NCBI GenBank assembly: GCA_030765045.1
Contig: CM060974.1
Location: 55,417,839 to 55,481,838 of the forward strand
Reading direction: 5' to 3'
Source: Tenodera sinensis
Lineage: Eukaryota; Arthropoda; Insecta; Mantodea; Mantidae
DNA length: 64,000 nt
Shown: positions 51,871 through 64,000 of the stretch, in pieces
How the letters are laid out: the number at the start of each line of letters is the position of its first letter
How positions within the stretch are numbered: the first letter of the stretch is position 1
Position numbers and translations under genes: made by a program
The notes under the pieces: model-generated
What the model saw: only the letters and a program-made list of their open reading frames with translations
Databases searched by the model: none
What the model was told of the DNA's origin: nothing

Positions 51871-51989
51871 TGCCAACGGCACGTGGTGTTCCCAAGCGGT
51901 CACCCATCCAAGTACTGACCACGCCCAATGCTGCTTAACTTCGGTGATCGGACGAGAACCGGTGTATTCAGCATGGTATGGCCATTGGC
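51871..51989 (-). rRNA. 5S rRNA: 5S ribosomal RNA, copy C
   Basis: 119 nt, one substitution from the majority sequence: gene position 6 is T instead of C (plus 51984), which turns a helix I G-C pair into a G-U wobble. Internal promoter regions and T8 terminator (51860-51867) are intact. Probably functional. Confidence 0.95.
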
Positions 51990-53386
51990 GACGGACAGTG
52001 CCCTCAAAAGGCTATCTATCTATGGTCCAACCAACCTCCAGTTACCAATTTTTCTGTACCTACCTTGTGCAAACTTTTGTTACCCAAGTTTATCCTTCCA
52101 ACTTAATCATTATAAAAGCTTTACAAGACCGCGATTCATAGCCAGAGTCCCTTGACCTAGAAAATCCACGCCCGGCTCGTGTACAGTGTCAAACATATCA
52201 ACAACGAACGTAACACTAAATCAAACAAGACATTTTACGAATTTGGTGTACAAATAACATTAGCCAAAGTGCACAGTGTAGAGCATAGCTAGGACCCTAA
52301 AAATTTCTAAATGTGGTGAATAGTGCGAAGGCCAAAGAAAAGTTGTCACATTAGACTTAGACTCATTTTATTAAGCCTGCTGCCCGTACAATGGGGCCCG
52401 GCTTACAGGCTAAAATTTACATGCACATACCATATTTTACAAGGTTTCTTGTGCACTCTGGTTTGGTTTGTTTTCTCACAAAAACCCATACGGTGAACAG
52501 CCTTAGCTCACCGAGAACAGTTTTTGGACTTATTTTTACGGTTTGTTTTTTGTCCTTTTGATACACATGTTTTCTTCGTTTATGTACACGGATACATACA
52601 CGCACTCACTCCAGGGCATATTGTCACATTAAGAAACGATCAAGTAACCTTAAAATTCCCAAAAACTGCTACCGAGGCCAAGAGAAACGCAGCAGGGGCT
52701 CCCTCCCAATTATGGTGATGGGCAGCTTCTATTTCATTGCGTTTACTTAAAGTACAGAAATATACACTTAGGCTTAGAAAGCCATTTTTTCAAATTGTTT
52801 TTCTTTCTCTTTTATTTATTTTATCGAGCATCTTTCACTTTTCTAAATACCTACTCTTTCGCCCCTAGCTTACGACCTATTAGCTTGAAATTTCCAGGTG
52901 ATCTAATTGTCATGCACTGCTTAAAAATATAAAAAATAGAGCTGAAATTAAATAGTGTTTCATAATTCATGCTCAGAACATTGACAATATTAATAAACTG
53001 TACCTACACAAAACAACTCTTTCTCCAAAGGGGACCCGCAAAGCAACCATGGGTACAGCTTATTATTTTGTTTTTGTATGTAAAAGTACTAGAGAATTTT
53101 CGGAATAAAGTGCTTTAACGTTATGAGGATTTTTATAGAATATTTAACAATGGACTCATTTTAGTGGGGGCCTGGTAGAAATCGTTCTCTTTGACGATTA
53201 CCCTGTAGGTGGAAGCAGAATATGGGAATACAGTAGGCTTTGAGCGATAGTCAAATGTTTCAAAGCTTACAAACTCCATTCTCTTTGCGCGGACACCTTA
53301 AAAAATTGAATAACCATGTTCCATTTGATGCAAGTGTAAGTTTTCTATAGGTCACACGAATAACAAGGCTTATTTCCCAAATGCTT

Positions 53387-53422
<36 letters not shown>

Positions 53423-54057
53423 AGAGAGAGAGCTGATATGGTAAGATTTGGTCCATCTCTAACGGTTTGCCAATTATGCAAGTGTCGTCCAGAGTAAATA
53501 CGACTACAGGGGCTGTGACCGGAAAATTCAAGACCTGCATTTCATTTGCCACAAAAATGTCTCAAACTTAATGAAACTCGTTAGAGCCATTTTCAAGAAA
53601 ATGAAAATTTTCCAAAACTTGTTCAGTGTAGAGGGTAGTTTAGTGTGGGGCTATTTTCCTTGGAATCCTCGCGTCGCATTCTTGATTGACATTAAACTTA
53701 AATACCAACTTTAGTGTTTAACCGAACTTTCGTTTTTTAGTTATGCTGCCCACAGAGAGACACGGACGCAGACACACAGACACACCCGAACCTTTTTCTA
53801 AAAACCCCCCACCCCACCCCCTTTTTTTTTAAGTGGGCCTTAAACATGCATTTGCGGTAAAATCTCGACGTCGAGTTTTTGGGCGGAATGCAGTGCTGCC
53901 TCTGCTCACCAGTAGAGAAAATAAAACTCTGATGTGTTGCACTCACATGACTTTCAAGACACTCTTATACTAATCATTCTTATAATCTCATATTCCCATG
54001 TCTTTTACGTGTTAGTTGAGTAAAACGCTTCCAGGAATTATCTTATAGGTATCGTAT

Positions 54058-56439
54058 TGTAACTTTTGTGTGGTTTGTAAAGTAAATACGACAGATGTAG
54101 TCGAGATAAAGAAACACTTTTATTTCCGTAAACAGTAACTTTGTACACTCGTTGCAACAACAAGAAAGTCTTTTCCGATTCTCCAACAGCACGGCTCCGA
54201 ATTCGTAATACAAAGAACTGTTCCTTCTCCCTGGTGTGACTCCTCGACGCTTCGCATACGTCTCTTCTTTCCGTCGGCACGACTACTCAACCTTCACATA
54301 CGTCTGACTCACTCTTCTGTCGCACTTTGCCGCTATTTATATCTCCCAGGCACTATTCTGGAAGCTTCAGGAACGTTCAGTTATTGCGGCGAGATACAAA
54401 GCAGAGAAGATTCTCGAAGTGTCTATCCTTTTCTCTCTTTCGGCAAGCGCCCCAACAATGCGGCCATGCTCTGTCTCTTTCCTTCGGCTCCTTTGCGGTA
54501 GTGCCGACAATAATGCGATGGGTGACACTGCTGTTGTAGGCAATTAGATGCGGCGGGCGCGGTGACACTGCTCCCTCCTCAGAGATGGTCGTCCCGACCA
54601 GCACTATCACTGCGGCATCTCCCTTGCGCCCCGGTGGACTAACCCATCGAACCTCTTCTCCAGGAGGCACGATCCTAGGTATCGCTGTTGGATAGTGTCC
54701 CTTGGTCCGGGTAGGACGATGTATGCCATCCTGCTTCGAAATTCTGCAACAGTACCGCCGGTCTTGACGGTCCCTCGTCCAGTTGCCCTTCTTCCTGGTG
54801 TGTTGACGGGCCATCCTGCGCACTTGGAAACGGCTCACTAGGTACCATGTCCGCCGACCTCTCTGGCGCACCTTCGCAGCCACCTTGCTTCCGATGGGTC
54901 CGGCAACAAACCCCACCACATCCGCGCGAGTTGCGTCCACCGCTGCACTCGTGTTCACTCGTGCTCGGCACGGCCTCTCCTGTATCCTGCCGTCCAAGAT
55001 GATGTCCACCATTCTTCCGTTCACGGCACTATGTGACAGGTGATTGGATGGCTCTGACGGTCCCCCCATGTCACACGCCAAGTCGGTTCTCGCTTGTTGC
55101 TCGTTTGCTTGTGCGCTTCCCTGCTGATCGTCTTCCACGTCATATCCTGTTTGGTTACGTACCCGAAACACTCCTCCAGAGGATCCTCGATGACGTCCCT
55201 GAACTGCCCCTTTGTCTTCCCCGAGACGTACACTTTCGTTATCTGAAACGGGCGCAACTATCGCCTCGGCCACTAGGTGCTCCCTCCCCGGGTCTGTGCT
55301 ATTCCGTCTGCCCCTGGCATCCAGTACTTTGACGCTCTCGTCAACTCTTACTACCAGGGCGCCAAGACGTTCCCCGTCGTTCTCCACGACGTCCACATGC
55401 TGGCAGAGGTCTTCCACCTTTTCGCCGAGTTCTTCCACGCCTTCCGTCACGCCAATCAGTTCGCCGAGTTGTTCCACGTCTTCCGTCACGCCAATCAGTT
55501 CGCCGAGTTGTTCCACGTCTTCCGTCACGCCAATCAGTTCGCCGAGTTGTTCCACGTCTTCCGTCACGCCAATCAGTTCGCCGAGTTGTTTCACGTCTTC
55601 CCTCACATCATCTGAAACGGGCGCAACTGTCGCCTCGGCCACTAGGTGCTCCCTCCCCGGCTCCGCGCTATTCCGTCTGCCCCTGGCATCCAGTACTTTG
55701 ACGCTCTCGTCAACTCTTACTACCAGGGCGCCAAGACGTTCCCCGTCGTCCTCCACGACGTCCACGTGCTGGCAGAGGTCTACCACCTTTTCGCCGAGTT
55801 CTTCCACGTCTTCCGTCACGCCAATCAGTTCGCCATCAATTTTCGCCGATAGCTCCGTCTTCATCTCTTTCAGCTCGGCAGCGAGGTTGTTGTTTGACGT
55901 TTCCATTTTGGCAGCGAGGTTGTCGTTTGCCGTCTTCATCTCTTTCAGCTCGGCAACGAGGTTGTCGTTTCTCGTTTCCATTTTGGCAGCGAGGTTGTCG
56001 TTTGACGTTTCCATTTTGGCAGCGAGGTTGTCGTTTGCCGTCTTCATCTCTTTCAGCTCGGCAGCGAGGTTGTTGGTTGCCGTCTTCATCTTGGACATTT
56101 CTGTCTTCATTTCGGCGAATAATTCTTTCATCATTGCCATCATCCTGGTTTCCGAATCTCCCTCCATCTTGGTTCTAACGTTGCAACTTCTAACGACGAT
56201 GTAACGAAACTAGAAGCAATTCGACGAATCCCACTTCTGACACCAGTGTGACTTTTTTTTGGGGTGTGAAGTAAAGTAGACATTTCTAGAGGCCTCTATC
56301 ACTTTCTCTCTTTCGGCAAGCGCCCAACAATGCGGCCATGCTCTGTCTCTTTCCTTCGGCTCCTTTGCGGTAGTGCCGACAATAATGCGATGGGTGACAC
56401 TGCTGTTGTAGGCAATTAGATGCGGCGGGCGCGGTGACA
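54058..56439 (-). mobile_element. Element X3 in the 5S spacer
   Basis: 2,382 bp, the same length, ends, position and GTAT duplication (54054-54057 and 56440-56443) as X2, with only scattered substitutions. 3' LTR 54058-54567, 5' LTR 56247-56439. Confidence 0.9.
54377..56167 (-). CDS. X3 596-aa frame
   Basis: The same frame as 48688-50478 with a handful of amino-acid differences (for example VCRVR to VFRVR, PSESSN to PSEPSN). It has the same coiled coil, the same four 13-residue repeats and the NTS protease-like triad. An uninterrupted frame in two copies may reflect recent array duplication rather than selection. Confidence 0.5.
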   Translation of the reverse strand: MEGDSETRMMAMMKELFAEMKTEMSKMKTATNNLAAELKEMKTANDNLAAKMETSNDNLAAKMETRNDNLVAELKEMKTANDNLAAKMETSNNNLAAELKEMKTELSAKIDGELIGVTEDVEELGEKVVDLCQHVDVVEDDGERLGALVVRVDESVKVLDARGRRNSAEPGREHLVAEATVAPVSDDVREDVKQLGELIGVTEDVEQLGELIGVTEDVEQLGELIGVTEDVEQLGELIGVTEGVEELGEKVEDLCQHVDVVENDGERLGALVVRVDESVKVLDARGRRNSTDPGREHLVAEAIVAPVSDNESVRLGEDKGAVQGRHRGSSGGVFRVRNQTGYDVEDDQQGSAQANEQQARTDLACDMGGPSEPSNHLSHSAVNGRMVDIILDGRIQERPCRARVNTSAAVDATRADVVGFVAGPIGSKVAAKVRQRGRRTWYLVSRFQVRRMARQHTRKKGNWTRDRQDRRYCCRISKQDGIHRPTRTKGHYPTAIPRIVPPGEEVRWVSPPGRKGDAAVIVLVGTTISEEGAVSPRPPHLIAYNSSVTHRIIVGTTAKEPKERDRAWPHCWGACRKREKDRHFENLLCFVSRRNN

Positions 56440-57578
56440 GTATTTCCTTGCAGGCGCAAGGGGAATAGGGGAACAGAGCAGCCTGTGAGCGATAGTCAAA
56501 TCTTCCAAGCTTTCAAATTCCGTTCTCTTTGCACGTTGAACATATAAACAGAAGAATAGCGATGTTCCATTTTACAGAAGTATAAGTTGTCCAAGAGTAA
56601 GCGTTACACAAAAAACAAGGAGTATCTCCGAAGTGGTTCACTCTACAAAAACATTTATGGGGACATGCATTGTGTATTTTAACAAGATCTACAGTTTTTC
56701 TATAGAAAGAGTTTGTCTATCTCTTGCGGTTTACGAGATATCAAAAAGTCATCCAGAGAAAACAGGACAACATAGGCTATAGTCAGAAAATTTAAAATAT
56801 AAATTTCATTTTTCATAAAAATATCTTAAACATATATCATTTTAATCAAAATCGTTAGAGCAATTTTCAAGAAAATAAAACGTTTCGCAAAATTTTTCGT
56901 ATAAGGGGTAGTTTAGGGTGGAGCTGGTTTCATACAAATATTCGTGTTACCTTCCTAAAAGACTTTAAACGCAAAAACCAGCTTTGGCTTTTATCCGAAT
57001 TTTCGTTTTTGAGTTATGCTGTCCACAGACAGGCAGACAAGCACGCACGCGGACCTTTTCCTTAAAATGCCTCTTTTTGAAAAAGACATGCATTTCCGGT
57101 TAAATCTCGACGGCGAATTTTTGGGTGGAATATAGTACGTAGTTCCTCTACATAGCATTAGAGACAGTAAAATTAGCTTAAGAGGCTCTCTAGAAACTAA
57201 ATGTGTTGCAGAGGACCCGTACTGATTGAAGACACAAAAAACTAAACGACAACATTAAAGGAAGTTAAATGCAACGTGGTTAACAATGCCTTCTGTGAAA
57301 CAAAAGAACATAAATGAGTAAAAGCGAACACTGATTTATAACCTGCTTTCAACTGAAGCTGCACACTAGTGTGTCCCCGGAACAGAAGAAGTGCACAAAA
57401 ATAAGAGGTAGTACTAAAATAGGGAGCTTTAATTGTGAATTTACGCAGCTTCGTGGGATAACGAAGCCTCGTGAAATTGTTTGAATAGGTGAACAGAGAG
57501 GCATGTAGTTTAGGAAAGCGAAACCGTTAAAAATAAGAGAAAAGTAATAAATATTATATTAATAAAGAAAAAAAAGAA

Positions 57579-57697
57579 TGCCAACGGCACGTGGTGTTCC
57601 CAAGCGGTCACCCATCCAAGTACTGACCACGCCCAATGCTGCTTAACTTCGGTGATCGGACGAGAACCGGTGTATTCAGCATGGTATGGCCGTTGGC
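57579..57697 (-). rRNA. 5S rRNA: 5S ribosomal RNA, copy D
   Basis: 119 nt, identical to copies A and E, with a T8 terminator at 57568-57575. Expected to be functional. Confidence 0.97.
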
Positions 57698-58906
57698 GAC
57701 GGACAGTGCCCTCAAAAGGCTATCTATCTATGGTCCAACCAACCTCCAGTTACCAATTTTTCTGTACCTACCTTGTGCAAACTTTTGTTACCCAAGTTTA
57801 TCCTTCCAACTTAATCATTATAAAAGCTTTACAAGACCGCGATTCATAGCCAGAGTCCCTTGACCTAGAAAATCCACGCCCGGCTCGTGTACAGTGTCAA
57901 ACATATCAACAACGAACGTAACACTAAATCAAACAAGACATTTTACGAATTTGGTGTACAAATAACATTAGCCAAAGTGCACAGTGTAGAGCATAGCTAA
58001 CACCCTAAAAATTTCTAAATGTGGTGAATAGTGCGAAGGCCAAAGAAAAGTTGTCACATTAGACTTAGACTCATTTTATTAAGCCTGCTGCCCGTACAAT
58101 GGGGCCCGGCTTACAGGCTAAAATTTACATGCACATACCATATTTTACAAGGTTTCTTGTGCACTCTGGTTTGGTTTGTTTTCTCACAAAAACCCATACG
58201 GTGAACAGCCTTAGCTCACCGAGAACAGTTTTTGGACTTATTTTTACGGTTTGTTTTTTGTCCTTTTGATACACATGTTTTCTTCGTTTATGTACACGGA
58301 TACATACACGCACTCACTCCAGGGCATATTGTCACATTAAGAAACGATCAAGTAACCTTAAAATTCCCAAAACCTGCTACCGAGGCCAAGAGAAACGCAG
58401 CAGGGGCTCCCTCCCAATTATGGTGATGGGCAGCTTCTATTTCATTGCGTTTACTTAAAGTACAGAAATATACACTTAGGCTTAGAAAGCCATTTTTTCA
58501 AATTGTTTTTCTTTCTCTTTTATTTATTTTATCGAGCATCTTTCACTTTTCTAAATACCTACTCTTTCGCCCCTAGCTTACGACCTATTAGCTTGAAATT
58601 TCCAGGTGATCTAATTGTCATGCACTGCTTAAAAATATAAAAAATAGAGCTGAAATTAAATAGTGTTTCATAATTCATGCTCAGAACATTGACAATATTA
58701 ATAAACTGTACCTACACAAAACAACTCTTTCTCCAAAGGGGACCCGCAAAGCAACCATGGGTACAGCTTATTATTTTGTTTTTGTATGTAAAAGTACTAG
58801 AGAATTTTCGGAATAAAGTGCTTTAACGTTATGAGGATTTTTATAGAATATTTAACAATGGACTCATTTTAGTGGGGGCCTGGTAGAAATCGTTCTCTTT
58901 GACGAT

Positions 58907-59094
58907 TACCCTGTAGGTGGAAGCAGAATATGGGAATACAGTAGGCTTTGAGCGATAGTCAAATGTTTCAAAGCTTACAAACTCCATTCTCTTTGCGCGG
59001 ACACCTTAAAAAATTGAATAACCATGTTCCATTTGATGCAAGTGTAAGTTTTCTATAGGTCACACGAATAACAAGGCTTATTTCCCAAATGCTT

Positions 59095-59133
<39 letters not shown>

Positions 59134-59637
59134 AGAGAGAGAGCTGATATGGTAAGATTTGGTCCATCTCTAACGGTTTGCCAATTATGCAAGTGTCGTC
59201 CAGAGTAAATACGACTACAGGGGCTGTGACCGGAAAATTCAAGACCTGCATTTCATTTGCCACAAAAATGTCTCAAACTTAATGAAACTCGTTAGAGCCA
59301 TTTTCAAGAAAATGAAAATTTTCCAAAACTTGTTCAGTGTAGAGGGTAGTTTAGTGTGGGGCTATTTTCCTTGGAATCCTCGCGTCGCATTCTTGATTGA
59401 CATTAAACTTAAATACCAACTTTAGTGTTTAACCGAACTTTCGTTTTTTAGTTATGCTGCCCACAGAGAGACACGGACGCAGACACACAGACACACCCGA
59501 ACCTTTTTCTAAAAACCCCCCACCCCACCCCCTTTTTTTTTAAGTGGGCCTTAAACATGCATTTGCGGTAAAATCTCGACGTCGAGTTTTTGGGCGGAAT
59601 GCAGTGCTGCCTCTGCTCACCAGTAGAGAAAATAAAA
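58907..59637 (+). repeat. R element copy a in the 5S spacer (5'-truncated)
   Basis: Begins in the ctgtaggtggaagcag block, not at the actttctctact end, and ends with ccagtagagaaa. It is head-to-tail with copy b. Equivalent copies exist in all units. Confidence 0.65.
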
Positions 59638-59639
59638 CT

Positions 59640-60500
59640 CTGATGTGTTGCACTCACATGACTTTCAAGACACTCTTATACTAATCATTCTTATAATCTC
59701 ATATTCCCATGTCTTTTACGTGTTAGTTGAGTAAAACGCTTCCAGGAATTATCTTATAGGTATCGTATTTCCTTGCAGGCGCAAGGGTAATAGGGGAATA
59801 GAGCAGCCTGTGAGCGATAGTCAAATCTTCCAAGCTTTCAAATTCCGTTCTCTTTGCACGTTGAACATATAAACAGAAGAATAGCGATGTTCCATTTTAC
59901 AGAAGTATAAGTTGTCCAAGAGTAAGCGTTACACAAAAAACAAGGAGTATCTCCGAAGTGGTTCACTCTACAAAAACATTTATGGGGACATGCATTGTGT
60001 ATTTTAACAAGATCTACAGTTTTTCTATAGAAAGAGTTTGTCTATCTCTTGCGGTTTACGAGATATCAAAAAGTCATCCAGAGAAAACAGGACAACATAG
60101 GCTATAGTCAGAAAATTTAAAATATAAATTTCATTTTTCATAAAAATATCTTAAACATATATCATTTTAATCAAAATCGTTAGAGCAATTTTCAAGAACA
60201 TAAAACGTTTCGCAAAATTTTTCGTATAAGGGGTAGTTTAGGGTGGAGCTGGTTTCATACAAATATTCGTGTTACCTTCCTAAAAGACTTTAAACGCAAA
60301 AACCAGCTTTGGCTTTTATCCGAATTTTCGTTTTTGAGTTATGCTGTCCACAGACAGGCAGACAAGCACGCACGCGGACCTTTTCCTTAAAATGCCTCTT
60401 TTTGAAAAAGACATGCATTTCCGGTTAAATCTCGACGGCGAATTTTTGGGTGGAATATAGTACGTAGTTCCTCTACATAGCATTAGAGACAGTAAAATTA
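59640..60500 (+). repeat. R element copy b in the 5S spacer
   Basis: Runs from ctgatgtgttgcactcacatg to cattagagacagtaaaa. Element X sits inside this copy in units 1, 2, 3 and 5. Confidence 0.65.
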
Positions 60501-60903
60501 GCTTAAGAGGCTCTCTAGAAACTAAATGTGTTGCAGAGGACCCGTACTGATTGAAGACACAAAAAACTAAACGACAACATTAAAGGAAGTTAAATGCAAC
60601 GTGGTTAACAATGCCTTCTGTGAAACAAAAGAACATAAATGAGTAAAAGCGAACACTGATGTATAACCTGCTTTCAACTGAAGCTGCACACTAGTGTGTC
60701 CCCGGAACACAAGAAGTGCACAAAAATAAGAGGTAGTACTAAAATAGGGAGCTTTAATTGTGAATTTACGCAGCTTCGTGGGATAACGAAGCCTCGTGAA
60801 ATTGTTTGAATAGGTGAACAGAGAGGCATGTAGTTTAGGAAAGCGAAACCGTTAAAAATAAGAGAAAAGTAATAAATATTATATTAATAAAGAAAAAAAA
60901 GAA

Positions 60904-61022
60904 TGCCAACGGCACGTGGTGTTCCCAAGCGGTCACCCATCCAAGTACTGACCACGCCCAATGCTGCTTAACTTCGGTGATCGGACGAGAACCGGTGTAT
61001 TCAGCATGGTATGGCCGTTGGC
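60904..61022 (-). rRNA. 5S rRNA: 5S ribosomal RNA, copy E
   Basis: 119 nt, identical to copies A and D, with a T8 terminator at 60893-60900. Expected to be functional. Confidence 0.97.
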
Positions 61023-62419
61023 GACGGACAGTGCCCTCAAAAGGCTATCTATCTATGGTCCAACCAACCTCCAGTTACCAATTTTTCTGTACCTACCTTG
61101 TGCAAACTTTTGTTACCCAAGTTTATCCTTCCAACTTAATCATTATAAAAGCTTTACAAGACCGCGATTCATAGCCAGAGTCCCTTGACCTAGAAAATCC
61201 ACGCCCGGCTCGTGTACAGTGTCAAACATATCAACAACGAACGTAACACTAAATCAAACAAGACATTTTACGAATTTGGTGTACAAATAACATTAGCCAA
61301 AGTGCACAGTGTAGAGCATAGCTAACACCCTAAAAATTTCTAAATGTGGTGAATAGTGCGAAGGCCAAAGAAAAGTTGTCACATTAGACTTAGACTCATT
61401 TTATTAAGCCTGCTGCCCGTACAATGGGGCCCGGCTTACAGGCTAAAATTTACATGCACATACCATATTTTACAAGGTTTCTTGTGCACTCTGGTTTGGT
61501 TTGTTTTCTCACAAAAACCCATACGGTGAACAGCCTTAGCTCACCGAGAACAGTTTTTGGGCTTATTTTTACGGTTTGTTTTTTGTCCTTTTGATACACA
61601 TGTTTTCTTCGTTTATGTACACGGATACATACACGCACTCACTCCAGGGCATATTGTCACATTAAGAAACGATCAAGTAACCTTAAAATTCCCAAAAACT
61701 GCTACCGAGGCCAAGAGAAACGCAGCAGGGGCTCCCTCCCAATTATGGTGATGGGCAGCTTCTATTTCATTGCGTTTACTTAAAGTACAGAAATATACAC
61801 TTAGGCTTAGAAAGCCATTTTTTCAAATTGTTTTTCTTTCTTTTTTATTTATTTTATCGAGCATCTTTCACTTTTCTAAATACCTACTCTTTCGCCCCTA
61901 GCTTACGACCTATTAGCTTGAAATTTCCAGGTGATCTAATTGTCATGCACTGCTTAAAAATATAAAAAATAGAGCTGAAATTAAATAGTGTTTCATAATT
62001 CATGCTCAGAACATTGACAATATTAATAAACTGTACCTACACAAAACAACTCTTTCTCCAAAGGGGACCCGCAAAGCAACCATGGGTACAGCTTATTATT
62101 TTGTTTTTGTATGTAAAAGTACTAGAGAATTTTCGGAATAAAGTGCTTTAACGTTATGAGGATTTTTATAGAATATTTAACAATGGACTCATTTTAGTGG
62201 GGGCCTGGTAGAAATCGTTCTCTTTGACGATTACCCTGTAGGTGGAAGCAGAATATGGGAATACAGTAGGCTTTGAGCGATAGTCAAATGTTTCAAAGCT
62301 TACAAACTCCATTCTCTTTGCGCGGACACCTTAAAAAATTGAATAACCATGTTCCATTTGATGCAAGTGTAAGTTTTCTATAGGTCACACGAATAACAAG
62401 GCTTATTTCCCAAATGCTT

Positions 62420-62450
<31 letters not shown>

Positions 62451-64000
62451 AGAGAGAGAGAGAGCTGATATGGTAAGATTTGGTCCATCTCTAACGGTTT
62501 GCCAATTATGCAAGTGTCGTCCAGAGTAAATACGACTACAGGGGCTGTGACCGGAAAATTCAAGACCTGCATTTCATTTGCCACAAAAATGTCTCAAACT
62601 TAATGAAACTCGTTAGAGCCATTTTCAAGAAAATGAAAATTTTCCAAAACTTGTTCAGTGTAGAGGGTAGTTTAGTGTGGGGCTATTTTCCTTGGAATCC
62701 TCGCGTCGCATTCTTGATTGACATTAAACTTAAATACCAACTTTAGTGTTTAACCGAACTTTCGTTTTTTAGTTATGCTGCCCACAGAGAGACACGGACG
62801 CAGACACACAGACACACCCGAACCTTTTTCTAAAAACCCCCCACCCCACCCCCTTTTTTTTTAAGTGGGCCTTAAACATGCATTTGCGGTAAAATCTCGA
62901 CGTCGAGTTTTTGGGCGGAATGCAGTGCTGCCTCTGCTCACCAGTAGAGAAAATAAAACTCTGATGTGTTGCACTCACATGACTTTCAAGACACTCTTAT
63001 ACTAATCATTCTTATAATCTCATATTCCCATGTCTTTTACGTGTTAGTTGAGTAAAACGCTTCCAGGAATTATCTTATAGGTATCGTATTGTAACTTTTG
63101 TGTGGTTTGTAAAGTAAATACGACAGATGTAGTCGAGATAAAGAAACACTTTTATTTCCGTAAACAGTAACTTTGTACACTCGTTGCAACAACAAGAAAG
63201 TCTTTTCCGATTCTCCAACAGCACGGCTCCGAATTCGTAATACAAAGAACTGTTCCTTCTCCCTGGTGTGACTCCTCGACGCTTCGCATACGTCTCTTCT
63301 TTCCGTCGGCACGACTACTCAACCTTCACATACGTCTGACTCACTCTTCTGTCGCACTTTGCCGCTATTTATATCTCCCAGGCACTATTCTGGAAGCTTC
63401 AGGAACGTTCAGTTATTGCGGCGAGATACAAAGCAGAGAAGATTCTCGAAGTGTCTATCCTTTTCTCTCTTTCGGCAAGCGCCCCAACAATGCGGCCATG
63501 CTCTGTCTCTTTCCTTCGGCTCCTTTGCGGTAGTGCCGACAATAATGCGATGGGTGACACTGCTGTTGTAGGCAATTAGATGCGGCGGGCGCGGTGACAC
63601 TGCTCCCTCCTCAGAGATGGTCGTCCCGACCAGCACTATCACTGCGGCATCTCCCTTGCGCCCCGGTGGACTAACCCATCGAACCTCTTCTCCAGGAGGC
63701 ACGATCCTAGGTATCGCTGTTGGATAGTGTCCCTTGGTCCGGGTAGGACGATGTATGCCATCCTGCTTCGAAATTCTGCAACAGTACCGCCGGTCTTGAC
63801 GGTCCCTCGTCCAGTTGCCCTTCTTCCTGGTGTGTTGACGGGCCATCCTGCGCACTTGGAAACGGCTCACTAGGTACCATGTCCGCCGACCTCTCTGGCG
63901 CACCTTCGCAGCCACCTTGCTTCCGATGGGTCCGGCAACAAACCCCACCACATCCGTGCGAGTTGCGTCCACCGCTGCACTCGTGTTCACTCGTGCTCGG
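61023..64000 (-). repeat. 5S rDNA unit 5, partial, carrying X4
   Basis: Same spacer order as the other units, with R copies, an A-run/GA microsatellite (about 62426-62465) and X4. The window ends inside X4, so its 5S gene and the right end of the array are not visible. Confidence 0.9.
63090..64000 (-). mobile_element. Element X4 (cut by the window end)
   Basis: Starts at the same spacer base as X1-X3, with the left GTAT at 63086-63089 and the 3' LTR at 63090-63599. The frame ending at 63409 continues past 64000 and includes the NTS protease-like segment, with one amino-acid change against X2 (ATRTDVV for ATRADVV). Confidence 0.85.

Larger units (their letters stand above)
46302..51989 (-). 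repeat. 5S rDNA unit 2, carrying X2
   Basis: 5,688 bp, equal to 2,382 bp of X2 plus 3,306 bp. An 18-bp deletion in the second R copy near 51211 explains the shortfall from 3.32 kb. A-run/GA microsatellite at about 47703-47744. Ends with 5S copy C. Confidence 0.9.
51990..57697 (-). repeat. 5S rDNA unit 3, carrying X3
   Basis: 5,708 bp: 2,382 bp of X3 plus a 3,326-bp basic unit. Two R copies flank the usual A-run/GA microsatellite region (about 53392-53431). Ends with 5S copy D. Confidence 0.9.
57698..61022 (-). repeat. 5S rDNA unit 4: uninterrupted basic unit
   Basis: 3,325 bp without X, the cleanest example of the basic unit. From left to right it has about 1.2 kb of unrecognised spacer (57698-58906), R copy a (58907-59637) with a long A-run/GA microsatellite (59100-59144), R copy b (59640-60500), about 400 bp, and 5S copy E. 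The X target reads gtatcgtatttcc with no duplication, a true empty site. Confidence 0.9.

Overview
This window looks like eukaryotic, most likely insect, genomic DNA. It is AT-rich and dominated by repeats. It holds arthropod-type 5S rRNA genes, Ty3/gypsy LTR retrotransposons, I/Jockey-like LINEs and tRNA-derived SINEs. I see no cellular protein-coding gene. The SINE heads and CAA-tailed retroposon ends remind me of polyneopteran insects, but that is only an impression.

Left half (1-26765): a nested transposon graveyard. One old LINE (called LINE-L here) can be followed collinearly as six fragments: 1-420, 1173-1280, 9293-9452, 15694-16262, 16770-17373 and 20769-21050. It is split by an R element (421-1172), two Ty3/gypsy elements (Gypsy-1 at 1281-9292, Gypsy-2 at 9453-15693), a 0.5 kb retroposon (16263-16769) and a 3.4 kb composite insertion (17374-20768). 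A second, internally deleted LINE-L copy lies at 24452-26755 with a SINE inside it. Further SINEs and an R element lie between. Gypsy-1 is nearly complete: two 778-bp LTRs, PBS, gag, a GGGAAAC -1 frameshift signal, pol with one frame break, and PPT. Gypsy-2, and Gypsy-3 on the other strand (27577-33899), are deletion derivatives that share one deletion of most of RT, RNase H and the integrase core.

Right half (26766-64000): a tandem 5S rDNA array. Five 119-nt 5S genes lie on the minus strand, with a 3' end at 35664, 46183, 51871, 57579 and 60904. The basic unit is about 3.32 kb, and its spacer contains two head-to-tail copies of the same R element that is dispersed in the left half. In four of the six visible units a 2,382-bp non-autonomous gypsy-like element (called X) sits at exactly the same base of the spacer, with the same 4-bp duplication. 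This implies one insertion that was then copied along with the array. In one unit X is itself interrupted by a 4.8 kb composite LINE insertion, with a 12-bp target duplication, carrying a sense zinc-knuckle ORF1 and an antisense reverse transcriptase. Gypsy-3 interrupts the leftmost unit.

The only genes likely to serve the host are the 5S rRNA genes, transcribed by RNA polymerase III from internal promoters and ending at T8 runs. The rest is the coding and regulatory content of mobile elements, mostly broken. The names LINE-L, R, X and Gypsy-1/2/3 are working labels for this window, not database names.
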